Source: Bdellovibrionales bacterium RIFOXYC1_FULL_37_79 (GTDB taxonomy: Bacteria > Bdellovibrionota > Bacteriovoracia > Bacteriovoracales > Bacteriovoracaceae). Taken from it: a DNA stretch of 64,000 bases. Shown here piece by piece: positions 23,933 to 33,168 of the stretch (position 1 is the first letter of the stretch; every line of letters starts with the position of its first letter). The stretch lies in NCBI GenBank assembly GCA_001770015.1, contig MEQB01000067.1, positions 1-64,000 of the forward strand, given 5' to 3'. A model generated the notes under the pieces. That model searched no databases. It was not told where the DNA came from and saw only the letters and a list, made by a program, of their open reading frames with translations. The translations under genes and the position numbers were made by a program.

Positions 23933-26125
23933 ATGGAAAATAAAATCTTAAATAAAATGATCAAGCCTGAAATCTTCCTGCCAATATTTATTATAGCTTA
24001 TGTTATTTTGAGTTCATTATTGTTTTATAAATTTTGGAATTATAGCAATGATCAAACATCTAAAATGGCAATTCAAGCAACGGAAGCGATGGCGATTGGA
24101 TTGAATGGCGAAATGTATAGAAGGTTGAGAGGAGTGCCTGAGGATGTTGGAACAATTCATTTTGAAAGTGTAAAAAAAAGAATAATGAAATTAGTGGAAC
24201 TTTATAAGGGCGTTAAGTTTATCTATCCATATATTTTGAGGGACGGAAAGTTGATTTTTATTGCGGATTCTGAACCACCCGAATCAAAGGATTATACCCC
24301 TCCGGGGACTGAATATTCTGAAGCCGATCCTGAATATTTTCGGCCTTTTAAAGAGAAACGGGCCATTGTAACCAAACCCGTAGTGGATAGATGGGGGACT
24401 TGGGTGTCGATCCTGGTTCCTATGATTGATGAGACTACCGGTGAAGTGACTTCCGTTTTGGGGGTTGATTATCCTGTCAGCAAGTGGAATGACGATGCGG
24501 TAATACATATAACCCAATTGTTTGTTATTCTTTTATTCTTTCTTCTTCTCTTGATAACGATTTATCGATTAGTCGTAAGTATTCATACTCGCAAGACCAA
24601 GGAACAAATGCTGCGGGAAAAAGAAAAGTCATATCAAGAGTTGTTTGACGGAAGTCGGGATGGACTCGTGATGGTGGATACGCAAGCAGGTATCCTTGAT
24701 GTTAATTCTGCATTTTGCCAAATGCTTGGGTACAGTTTACAGGAACTTAAGGAAAAGGAAGATTTTTATTCAATTACTCCGGAAAAATGGTGGAGGTATG
24801 AAAAAGAAGAAATTTGGAATAATCGATTGCTTAAGCAAGGCTATTCCGGGATATATGAAAAAGAATATATTAGAAAAGATGGGACCATTTTTCCAGTTGA
24901 ACTTCAGGCCTATACCCTAAAAGATGAATCAGGGAACGTTAGTTCCTTGTGGGCCGTGGTTCGTGATGTCACCGAACGGAAAAAAATGGAGCAACATACC
25001 CTCAAAACTCAAAGACTGGAATCAATTGGAATTTTAGCGGGGGGTATTGCCCACGATTTGAATAATTTACTTGGTGGAATCTTTGGGTACATAGAGTTGG
25101 CAAGAAAGAATGTTAATGAAGGAAAATTCGATGATGTTTTGAAATATTTATCAAAGTTGATGACGATGTTTTATCGGGCCAAGGATTTGTCACTACAACT
25201 TTTAACTTTTTCAAAAGGTGGGAATCCGGTTTCTAAAAATCAATCTCTGATACCGATTCTTAAACGGTTTTCAGAGTTTTCTTTGAGTGGTTCCAATGTC
25301 AAGTTGAATATTTCAGTGCCCGATGATTTATGGAATGTATGGGTGGACGAAAACCAAATGGGGCAGGTTATAGATAATATTATCATTAATGCCAAGCAGG
25401 CGATGCCGGCTGGAGGAGAAATTACAGTTTCAGCTAGGAATGTGTTACCTGGAGAAATTCTTCCGATAGGACTTAAGGCAGGCCAGTATGTTTGCTTTTC
25501 GATTGCGGATAATGGTGTGGGGATTTCACCAGAAAATTTGACTAAAATTTTTGATCCATTTTTCACGACCAAGCAAAAAGGAAGTGGGCTGGGGTTGGCT
25601 ACGGTTTATTCAATTATAAAAAGGCATGAAGGTGAGATTGACGTTAAATCACAGCTTCATGGGGGGACAATTTTTACGATTTATCTGCCGGCTTCAATCT
25701 CGCAAGAAAAAAGTGAGCCAGCGCAAGCGAATGAAGAATTTAAATATTATGGCAATGTTTTAATTATGGATGATGAAGAGGATTTACTGGATCTATTTGC
25801 ATGTAATTTGCAAGAGTTGGGTTGCACTGTTACCTGTGCTCATAATGGAGATGATGCGGTGGAATTGTTTTTAAAGGCCAAAGCTGCTTATAAACCTTTT
25901 AATTTGGTGATTTTGGATTTGACGATTCCTGGAGGGATGGGCGGAAAAGATGTAATCAATCGTTTGAGGGCAATTGATAATTCATTTATTGCTATTGTAT
26001 CAAGTGGCTATTCTGATGATGATATTATGGCAAAGCCATGTGAATATGGATTTAATGATTCAATTGCCAAACCCTATTCTAGTCAGGAGTTTATTGAAGT
26101 GCTTAGACGAAATGGTTTGAAATAA
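23933..26125 (+). CDS. Hybrid sensor histidine kinase with PAS and receiver domains
   Basis: A 730-aa inner-membrane protein. A membrane helix (residues 15-37) and a second (about 197-218) enclose a periplasmic sensor region with Cache-like features (DYPVSKWNDD end). A PAS domain follows (about 235-360, ending VRDVTERKKMEQ), then HisKA with His374 in GGIAHDLNNLLGGI. The HATPase domain has NIIINAKQAM, DNGVGI, DPFFTTKQKGSGLGL and GGTIFTIYLP. A C-terminal receiver has the acidic pocket DDEE and phospho-Asp662 (VILDLTIPGGMGG). Output is by phosphotransfer only. The convergent response regulator gene at 26133 is a possible partner. No ribosome site is obvious. Confidence 0.9.
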   Translation: MENKILNKMIKPEIFLPIFIIAYVILSSLLFYKFWNYSNDQTSKMAIQATEAMAIGLNGEMYRRLRGVPEDVGTIHFESVKKRIMKLVELYKGVKFIYPYILRDGKLIFIADSEPPESKDYTPPGTEYSEADPEYFRPFKEKRAIVTKPVVDRWGTWVSILVPMIDETTGEVTSVLGVDYPVSKWNDDAVIHITQLFVILLFFLLLLITIYRLVVSIHTRKTKEQMLREKEKSYQELFDGSRDGLVMVDTQAGILDVNSAFCQMLGYSLQELKEKEDFYSITPEKWWRYEKEEIWNNRLLKQGYSGIYEKEYIRKDGTIFPVELQAYTLKDESGNVSSLWAVVRDVTERKKMEQHTLKTQRLESIGILAGGIAHDLNNLLGGIFGYIELARKNVNEGKFDDVLKYLSKLMTMFYRAKDLSLQLLTFSKGGNPVSKNQSLIPILKRFSEFSLSGSNVKLNISVPDDLWNVWVDENQMGQVIDNIIINAKQAMPAGGEITVSARNVLPGEILPIGLKAGQYVCFSIADNGVGISPENLTKIFDPFFTTKQKGSGLGLATVYSIIKRHEGEIDVKSQLHGGTIFTIYLPASISQEKSEPAQANEEFKYYGNVLIMDDEEDLLDLFACNLQELGCTVTCAHNGDDAVELFLKAKAAYKPFNLVILDLTIPGGMGGKDVINRLRAIDNSFIAIVSSGYSDDDIMAKPCEYGFNDSIAKPYSSQEFIEVLRRNGLK

Positions 26126-26132
26126 TGTGGTA

Positions 26133-26522
26133 TTAGTAGTTGCACGGTAATCTATATAAAGCCGATTTTATTAACTGGACCAGTTGATGAAGTGAATATG
26201 GCTTGTATAGTAAATCAAATCCTCCCTGTTCTTTAATAAATTTTTGGGTATAGGCACAATTTCCCGTTACCAGTAAAACAGGAAGAAGTGGCCGGATTTT
26301 TTTTATTTCTTTTAGAAGTTCTATACCGGTTAGTTCTGGCATTTGGATATCTGAAATGACCATGTCAATGTTGTCCTGGTGTTTTATGATTTCCAAGGCC
26401 TGTTTTCCATTAGTGGCTTCAAAATATTGGGTGATTTTTTCGTATGCGTTTAGACACATAATTAATGTGTTAATTTGCTCTGGATCGTCATCAACAACAA
26501 GTAAAGTGATTTCTTTTTGCAT
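26133..26522 (-). CDS. Single-domain response regulator (CheY-like)
   Basis: A 129-aa receiver domain without an output domain. It has the acidic pocket DDDPE (11-15), phospho-acceptor Asp58 (MVISDIQMPELTG), the switch Thr86 (LLVTGN) and Lys107 (LLYKPYS). It converges with the hybrid kinase gene, ending 7 bp from its stop. This suggests a shared pathway but separate transcription. The output target is unknown. Confidence 0.85.
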   Translation of the reverse strand: MQKEITLLVVDDDPEQINTLIMCLNAYEKITQYFEATNGKQALEIIKHQDNIDMVISDIQMPELTGIELLKEIKKIRPLLPVLLVTGNCAYTQKFIKEQGGFDLLYKPYSLHQLVQLIKSALYRLPCNY

Positions 26523-26556
26523 GGGTTTTCTCCCGGATTATATGGATCTCATCCAA

Positions 26557-26973
26557 TTAAATTTTTTCCTTGGATAATTTTTTCCGTCCACTATCTTCCA
26601 ACGTAAGGTAGATTTCAGTCAAACCTCTGGTCCTAAGAGTCTCAAGGGAGGGTAAAAATTCTTTTTGATATTTAATTGCCCTTTCTTTTAGGGAAGATAA
26701 TTTTTCTCGGGGTGTTTTAGGAGCTATGAGAACAATTTTATTATTTAAGTGATCTAAAAAAATTTCCATCCAGGAGCATTTGGCTGAAAATTCAACAATG
26801 ACCCCGTCGAATAAGGCGGAATCAGGATTGCTTTTAGCTTCATATTTATTACGTCGTCCTTGCTTGATCAAAGCTTTGGTGAGTGCTCTAATAACAACTC
26901 TATAATGGTTGGCATTTTTAAAAACACGGTGATTGGGCGCTAAATATTCTGGAAATTTAAGATCGTCTATCAT
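26557..26973 (-). CDS. Hypothetical basic protein
   Basis: The start at 26973 (138 aa) is chosen because GAGG lies 6 nt upstream; an ATG 12 nt earlier lacks one. The protein has no leader. It has a central alternating pattern (VIVEFSAKCSWMEIFLDHLNNKIVLIAP), suggesting a small alpha/beta fold. A charged helical C-terminus ends in SGRKKLSKEKI. It lies upstream of the response regulator on the same strand with a 34-bp gap and may be co-transcribed. No family recognised. Confidence 0.6.
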   Translation of the reverse strand: MIDDLKFPEYLAPNHRVFKNANHYRVVIRALTKALIKQGRRNKYEAKSNPDSALFDGVIVEFSAKCSWMEIFLDHLNNKIVLIAPKTPREKLSSLKERAIKYQKEFLPSLETLRTRGLTEIYLTLEDSGRKKLSKEKI

Positions 26974-27123
26974 GTAAAGCCTCATTTAAAAGAGTTACTG
27001 ATAGAACCCATATTATAACAATAGTTACTTTAAGTAAACATTGATGTTGACCTTTGATTGGCGATGACAAGTAAAAGTATTGGTGTTATTTTATTATTTA
27101 TTGAATTACTTGGCGGGTTTGGT

Positions 27124-27570
27124 ATGGGAAAAAAAATAAAACTGAATGATGCGGAGTGGGATAAGCTTATTGATGATGGACTCAAGAAACTTGCAAGTTC
27201 TGCCACCAAGAAGAGGGGGAGTGCAGCCAAGCTAGCAAAAATTCTTAATAAGAGCAGATCATCTATTGTCCAGATGAAGACCATGGCAAAAGGGAGTACT
27301 TCTTCTTGGATAAGATTACTTTTTTATAAGGCAGACATTGATGATTTACATGCTAAAGAAATCATTGAAAATTTAGATTCTATTCTATTGAATATAACGC
27401 CCCCGTCTCAACTAGATAAACTCTATGAGAGATTAAAGGAGCTTTATTCTGAGCAAGAAGTGGCGGCTTTGTTTCGGGTATTGATTTCAAAAAGTGCGGT
27501 CGAGGAATTCCTGGGAATTAAAAAGGAGTCTACTAGAATGATAAAAATCAAAGACCACAAATCCGTATAA
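27124..27570 (+). CDS. Hypothetical protein with possible helix-turn-helix
   Basis: The frame is open from a TTG at 27058. The ATG at 27124 (148 aa, MGKKIKLNDAEWDKL) is the likely start because the extra N-terminus would be an isolated hydrophobic stretch. Residues about 28-60 (GSAAKLAKILNKSRSSIVQM) have the spacing of a lambda-type helix-turn-helix. The C-terminal half is acidic helical (LDKLYERLKELYSEQEVAALF). It converges with the secreted protein gene at 27582. A phage-type or host regulator is possible. Confidence 0.5.
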   Translation: MGKKIKLNDAEWDKLIDDGLKKLASSATKKRGSAAKLAKILNKSRSSIVQMKTMAKGSTSSWIRLLFYKADIDDLHAKEIIENLDSILLNITPPSQLDKLYERLKELYSEQEVAALFRVLISKSAVEEFLGIKKESTRMIKIKDHKSV

Positions 27571-27581
27571 CATGTTTAGGA

Positions 27582-28100
27582 CTATTCTTGTGGATCAATG
27601 GATAGGTATTGTGAAATGGTATCAGTATCGAGCACATATTCTAATTCATCAAAAAACTTGGAGATGATTTTGTGTGTCTCTTTGGTATTGGCTTTGGATG
27701 CTTTTTCAACCAGCAACAGCAAATAAGCTTGTTCGCCCGAATTTAAAAAGTGTTTTTCACTAACATCTTTTACATCTGTCTTGGAAAAATCAAGGTTATA
27801 TTCTTGTTTAACCTGGCCTATGAACCTAAAAATATGATTGGCCAGGGGTAAATAGTAGTGTGGGTTGACAGACTGAATTTGCGTGCCAAGTACCACGGCC
27901 CTGGCGGCTAGTTCACTTTCCAGTTTTTTAACATTCAAGGCTTCTTTGATTTGATAGGCCCTGACTGTTTTTCTGGTTTCATATTCGGTGACTGTGATAT
28001 TGGTTCCGTCTAATCTGATTCTGAAGTTGGAGGGAATGGCATAGGCGAGTGATTGAATTAAAAAAATGCCAACTGTTACTATAAAATTAATTTTAAACAT
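27582..28100 (-). CDS. Exported protein, unknown family
   Basis: A 172-aa protein with a signal peptide (MFKINFIVTVGIFLIQSLAYA). A beta-rich N-terminal section (FRIRLDGTNITVTEYETRKTV) is followed by several amphipathic helices and no cysteine. It is divergent from the 1487-aa clan CD protein, starting about 160 bp from it, so the two may share control. No family recognised. Confidence 0.6.
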   Translation of the reverse strand: MFKINFIVTVGIFLIQSLAYAIPSNFRIRLDGTNITVTEYETRKTVRAYQIKEALNVKKLESELAARAVVLGTQIQSVNPHYYLPLANHIFRFIGQVKQEYNLDFSKTDVKDVSEKHFLNSGEQAYLLLLVEKASKANTKETHKIISKFFDELEYVLDTDTISQYLSIDPQE

Positions 28101-28263
28101 ATGTTCTTTTCCTCCAAATCTTTTAACTTATAACTGGCACCATTAGCATTTTTGATCATTGCGCTCAACTATAAAGCAAATAGCTGAAAATATTTCATAA
28201 AATGGTGAAAATGCTTAAAGGAAGTCTATGGAATTACGATAACTTAAGTGCCAAGGAGTAAAT

Positions 28264-31200
28264 GTGAATTATAAGGGTTTTGTAACTACAGTGATGATGA
28301 GCGTATTTTTTGCAGTAGTTGCTACTCCTAAATATGCCTGTAGTGAGGAGATAAACTTTTTGGATAAAAGAATCCAAAAAATTGAATTAATGTATGTTGA
28401 ACAGGTTTTAAAGTCGTTGGGAAATGAGCAAGCGACGTCATTTGAAATAATTACTCGATACATAGGTGGCAAGCTATCAAATGCAAATGTTTCCCTTAAA
28501 GAGCTGGAGGTTTTAAAGGGGTTGGTTTGGAAGTATCCTCAGGTGTTTGTGAATATTTTGGGTGAACAAAGTAAAGCAACTTCTAATAATAATGTGTCGC
28601 AGTTAGTGCCCATACTATGTTTGATCATCCTGGCGGCGGATGAAGCGTTGGTGTTTAAGTCAGTGCAGATCATTCAAAAGATTGATGTGCAAAAAAGAAA
28701 AATGATATTGGATCAAGCACTGCGTTTTGTGTTTTATCCCGAACATGTAAAAAACTTTGCCAGTTATTTAAATAATTTTGAAGATTATTTTAACAGCAGT
28801 AAAATGAATATGATCCATGTGGCCGCAAGACGAAATCATCAATCAGGTTTTGTCGGTTTAGTCTATGAACAAGTACTAGATAGCAAAGGTGCTAGGAAAG
28901 AATTAGATGAGTATATTTTAAAAATTAGAGACAATTTAGAAAGAGAAGCGGTTTCGACCTATCAGATAATGGCTGATTTCAAAAAAAATTACTATTTGCG
29001 ACTGGAGGTAATTGATATCTTGAGAGGGAATCCTCAAATAGATTTTAAAGAGTTTATAAAATTGGCACAAAAGTTAAGTAGCAATCAATATGATGATTAT
29101 CAAGATTTCTTTTACGAACTTAGGGACATCGTGGAATGTACTAATTATTTGCCAGAGGCTGATTGTGAAAACCGGAAAGATCAAATTATTCAAAATCTTC
29201 TTAATAATCATCAACGTCAAAATTCATTTAGGCCAAATTTGTATGGACTTAATTCGATTTTTTATAATGAATATAAGGGGAAAGTTTTTGAGTTTGTTGA
29301 AAAAACCGTTGACCATTTTGATATTCTCTCAATACATCAACAAGCGTATAGCGTGTACCTGATGGCTCTAAAGATCGGGGATGATTCTCTTAAGGAGATA
29401 GCTAAGGAAAGTATTACGACTAGTATCTTAGGGGAAAATGCCAGTTTTAATAGCATAAGTCCAGAGATTTTTGAGCAACCAATTTTTATAGATGATGATG
29501 GTATGGTGCCTGATAGAATTGGGATATTAAAAAATAGATATACACAACAAGGCAAAAGCTATTATCAAATTCAAAACAAAGTTGACACCGTGGAAAATAG
29601 GTTTGCTTATTTTATTAATCAGATAGCAAGTTCCCTGGAAATTAAATTCCTCATGACGGTAGAAGATATCCAGGAAGTTGGATTAAATGATGACATGATT
29701 AATAAATCAAAGCAGATTGCTAAACTGCTTACGCAATTGTGGGAAGGTATCATTATTGACAATCCCCAGGTCGTTGAAGAGGCGAAAAGAATTTTAAATC
29801 GTCCTGAAAGTGATTTCGGTAGGATTTCAGCGGAGGCTTTTTTGAAGGCCAATAAGGGACCAGAGGAGCTTTCAACATATCTCAGGGAAATTGAAAATAA
29901 AGACTGGATTAATTATTTGGAGAAGTTAGAAAAATTGGATGTATCCAAAAAACCGGTACCAACGCATCCCAGTTATGAAGAGCGCACGGTGAATCAGGCG
30001 TTATACAGTCAAAAGATCAAAACGTATCAAGAATATCATCAAGCAAGAGAAAGGGTGAAGGTGATAACCAGATCCTTGGTGTATTATAATAACCGGTTTG
30101 AAATTAAAAAGTGGCTTAAAGATTTTTTTCTCAATTCAAAACATATTGAATGTGAAAATGATATCGAGCTTGATATTGTCATGGCGGCGTTACTCAGTTT
30201 TGATGATGATTTGCAGTATATTGCTAGTCAATATGTGTTAAGTAAAATGAATCGTTCCCTTCCAAAACCTGCCTGGGAGCAAAATCTTTTAGGAGGGCTG
30301 CGGGTTTATTTACATCAGTCAGATCAACATAAAATGAAGATGAATGTTTCTAAGCTGGTCAGTTTATTTACAACTCAATGTGATGAACAATTTATAAAAA
30401 AATCTTTACTTCCAGAATATATGCAGGAAATAAACCATGACATGAAAAAAATCCTGGAGAAGATTATCAGCGGTTGCTTAAGTAATGAACAAATTGATCT
30501 AATCATATCTCAAATTGTTGAAAAACAACTAATTGGTAACATCCCTGATATTGAGAGTATGGTGGAGGGTATAACCCGTGTGGATCACGCTTGGTCAGGT
30601 TTAAGCAAAAGTGAGCTTAATGCGCTTGAAAATTTTTTCTCGTTTGCTTCTTATGATATGCCTCAAGTCCGTAGCAGATTGCTGCAAATCATAACTTATT
30701 TATCCATTTATCATGAGGAATCCTTGGTAGGTAAAATTTTATTTTTAGGTTTAAAGAAAAAAGGTGAGTTCGATGAGTTTGTAACTGAACTTATCTTGCA
30801 GAGAATGAAAGGCAAGGATGAATTATTTAATCGGACTCTTGGTAGGATATATAAGACTGATAAATCAAAAGAAGAGTATTTCTTTTTAAAAATTTTATAT
30901 GGCGTCAGGTATGGGTTACTTTCTAAAGAAGAAATTCTTTCTCTACTTTTAAAACTTGATTTTAATTATAGATTGATTCAAGAGGCGGTCGAGTTCGAGG
31001 CAAGGTATCACTCATCTTATACTCCTTCGTTAGAGGTTGAAATTGCGCAAAAATATATTAGAGAAAAAAAAGGAGCGGATTATCTTAATCAGATTTTGCT
31101 CAATAATGATATAAGAAATTTATATATGGTAGTTAATGGAGGATATTCCCCTACTTCTAATGATGAGTATCAAGAAATTGCGATTGAATCATTTGATCGT

Positions 31201-32727
31201 TTTTTATTCCATCAGGAAGCGGTGGTGTTAAATGCAGGAGGGCCACAGACATTATATGCAGTCGTTGATGATTTGGGTACGCAGCAAAGAGATCAGGACG
31301 GAATGATTCAAGTTAAAGAGAGTACTTATTCCAAGACCACCCTCAAGGCTATTTTTAAAAACATAGACCGAGTGGTAGATGATTTTGTAAAAAAGAAACC
31401 AAAAAAAGTCAGTTTTGCCTTTATTGATCATGGTGGACCGGAAGGCATGGCCCTATGGGGCGAACGCATGGATATGAATAAACAAAGATCATATCTTGAT
31501 AAATTTGATGAAAATACCATAGTTCAAAGTTTTTTTTCAGCTTGTCATGCAGGCGCTAATTTGGTGTTCCCTCATCGGGTTTATCCTTTCCAGAGTGCAA
31601 ACATGTTTGAATTTCTTGAGTTTCATTATCCCTATAATAGATGTGCTCTTGGTATAAGCATGCATGATGAAGTCAGCTATAGTTATACCGTGGCAAAGAC
31701 CAGTGCCGCTGATAGTAAATGGTCTCAGATTTTTAAAGCCTTTCCTAAGTTGACTCTGGCCACATTCCAGCGAATTTTATATGGCAGTGGAATTCACGAC
31801 GGTCTTTCAGATGGCAAAGTTAGCAGTACTCCTATATTGACATCAGATTATTTCGTTGATGATATCGCAAAAATTATATGTTTGGAAAAATTACAAAAAC
31901 CAGAAAATACTGATGTGATGAACTCACCATTTTTTGTAGAGATTATTCCTAAAACACTTGAAGAAAATTTACAAATTACCTCGGCTCGTCTTATTAATGA
32001 AATTGTGGCGCTTTCTTGTGGGGACGAACATCGACAAAAGATGGATAAATTTACCAAAGAATATAAGGAGTTTGAATTGTGGTATGATAAATTTCAATCA
32101 CTGCTAAATAGTGTTACGGTTAAGTATCTAAAAGAAATTCGGCCTGAAGCATTTATGGAATATACAAAATATTTGAAAGAAATTGAAGGTTTAAAGGCAA
32201 AACTTTTAACTAATGAAATTACGGGGGAAGAAAAGGATAAATTATTTTATTTAAGAGATAATCCGCCTCTTTCTTATAGCAAAATAAAAAGTTCTATAGA
32301 AAAGGGGTATCAGTTTAATAAACAATTTAATGAAATTTTTATAAATATAATTGAATCAAAGGAAAATGAAGTGGTGCTGGAAAATGGGCAGTTGTTTGGG
32401 CCATCGGCCATGTATATAGAAAATAAGGATAAGATCTATAGTTCTACAATCACCTTTAAAAAAGAGGAGCTTGAATACCTGCGAAAAAAATTTTCAAATT
32501 GTTTGATTAATAAATCAAGCTGTGTAAATGGTAATTTAATAAATGATCTGTTGGATGATTGTTATCAAAAAGGCCGCACTGCTCAAGTTGAGCGACAAAA
32601 GTATTACCAAAAATATCGCAGCACACTTAGAAAATTAGTAGAGGAATTATTGGATGATCCTTATTTGCTGTCAATCAGGAGAAGATATGAGTCTATTCAC
32701 CATTGCGAGAATATACCTTTTAATTAG
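28264..32727 (+). CDS. Giant secreted protein with clan CD (legumain/gingipain-like) peptidase domain
   Basis: A 1487-aa exported protein. The GTG start at 28264 has AAGGAG 5 nt upstream and gives a signal peptide ending near KYACSEE. Residues 30-950 are almost all amphipathic helices with Leu/Ile spacing like HEAT/ARM-type solenoids, with no recognised domain. A peptidase-like domain follows. The strand AVVLNAGGPQTLYAVVDD opens it, then KVSFAFIDHGGPEGM gives His1056 and VQSFFSACHAGANLV gives Cys1094. The Asp-His-Gly-Gly and Ser-Ala-Cys-His-Ala-Gly motifs are strikingly like legumain and caspase active sites. The last 300 residues are helical. Its 3' end overlaps the lipoprotein gene that follows. 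Confidence 0.75.
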   Translation: MNYKGFVTTVMMSVFFAVVATPKYACSEEINFLDKRIQKIELMYVEQVLKSLGNEQATSFEIITRYIGGKLSNANVSLKELEVLKGLVWKYPQVFVNILGEQSKATSNNNVSQLVPILCLIILAADEALVFKSVQIIQKIDVQKRKMILDQALRFVFYPEHVKNFASYLNNFEDYFNSSKMNMIHVAARRNHQSGFVGLVYEQVLDSKGARKELDEYILKIRDNLEREAVSTYQIMADFKKNYYLRLEVIDILRGNPQIDFKEFIKLAQKLSSNQYDDYQDFFYELRDIVECTNYLPEADCENRKDQIIQNLLNNHQRQNSFRPNLYGLNSIFYNEYKGKVFEFVEKTVDHFDILSIHQQAYSVYLMALKIGDDSLKEIAKESITTSILGENASFNSISPEIFEQPIFIDDDGMVPDRIGILKNRYTQQGKSYYQIQNKVDTVENRFAYFINQIASSLEIKFLMTVEDIQEVGLNDDMINKSKQIAKLLTQLWEGIIIDNPQVVEEAKRILNRPESDFGRISAEAFLKANKGPEELSTYLREIENKDWINYLEKLEKLDVSKKPVPTHPSYEERTVNQALYSQKIKTYQEYHQARERVKVITRSLVYYNNRFEIKKWLKDFFLNSKHIECENDIELDIVMAALLSFDDDLQYIASQYVLSKMNRSLPKPAWEQNLLGGLRVYLHQSDQHKMKMNVSKLVSLFTTQCDEQFIKKSLLPEYMQEINHDMKKILEKIISGCLSNEQIDLIISQIVEKQLIGNIPDIESMVEGITRVDHAWSGLSKSELNALENFFSFASYDMPQVRSRLLQIITYLSIYHEESLVGKILFLGLKKKGEFDEFVTELILQRMKGKDELFNRTLGRIYKTDKSKEEYFFLKILYGVRYGLLSKEEILSLLLKLDFNYRLIQEAVEFEARYHSSYTPSLEVEIAQKYIREKKGADYLNQILLNNDIRNLYMVVNGGYSPTSNDEYQEIAIESFDRFLFHQEAVVLNAGGPQTLYAVVDDLGTQQRDQDGMIQVKESTYSKTTLKAIFKNIDRVVDDFVKKKPKKVSFAFIDHGGPEGMALWGERMDMNKQRSYLDKFDENTIVQSFFSACHAGANLVFPHRVYPFQSANMFEFLEFHYPYNRCALGISMHDEVSYSYTVAKTSAADSKWSQIFKAFPKLTLATFQRILYGSGIHDGLSDGKVSSTPILTSDYFVDDIAKIICLEKLQKPENTDVMNSPFFVEIIPKTLEENLQITSARLINEIVALSCGDEHRQKMDKFTKEYKEFELWYDKFQSLLNSVTVKYLKEIRPEAFMEYTKYLKEIEGLKAKLLTNEITGEEKDKLFYLRDNPPLSYSKIKSSIEKGYQFNKQFNEIFINIIESKENEVVLENGQLFGPSAMYIENKDKIYSSTITFKKEELEYLRKKFSNCLINKSSCVNGNLINDLLDDCYQKGRTAQVERQKYYQKYRSTLRKLVEELLDDPYLLSIRRRYESIHHCENIPFN

Positions 32728-33130
32728 TTTTTTGCTTTTGGGTTGCAGTAATAAAATGGGGTTTTCTCCACTTACCAAACAGGAAGCAAAAACTATTAAT
32801 AGCTGGCAAATTTCGCCGGTTTTTCCTTGCGGAATTTATATTTTAAAAGGTCGCTTAATTGAAAGTGATGGATTATATAAAATAATTTTAAGAGAAAAAA
32901 CCCCAACTCAGTTAGAATTTGTTCTATTAGGGGGAAGCTTGGATCAAAGATTTTCAAGGTTAAATACGAACGTGGTGGTAAAGGTTTATAACCCAGCTCT
33001 TATTGAAGATAGAAGTAATCCGAGTGTCTATGTTAAAGAATATCTTCAGTATGAACCAGAGGTACCGGATTATGAGATTAAAGAAAAAAAAGCTTGCAAG
33101 CTTAGCGGTGAGTTTGTTACACCCCGCTGA
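32687..33130 (+). CDS. Putative lipoprotein, partner of the giant clan CD protein
   Basis: The ATG at 32687 (147 aa) has AGGAG just upstream and yields a lipoprotein leader with lipobox LLLGC. An earlier in-frame start at 32654 lacks both. The gene starts 41 nt inside the end of the 1487-aa gene in another frame, so the two are translationally linked. The mature protein is beta-rich with two cysteines (FPCGIYIL and KACKLSG). An anchor, inhibitor or maturation partner is possible. No family recognised. Confidence 0.65.
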   Translation: MSLFTIARIYLLISFLLLGCSNKMGFSPLTKQEAKTINSWQISPVFPCGIYILKGRLIESDGLYKIILREKTPTQLEFVLLGGSLDQRFSRLNTNVVVKVYNPALIEDRSNPSVYVKEYLQYEPEVPDYEIKEKKACKLSGEFVTPR

Positions 33131-33168
33131 GAAACTCTCTGGGTGATTTAAAGCTTAACCATGATGGT

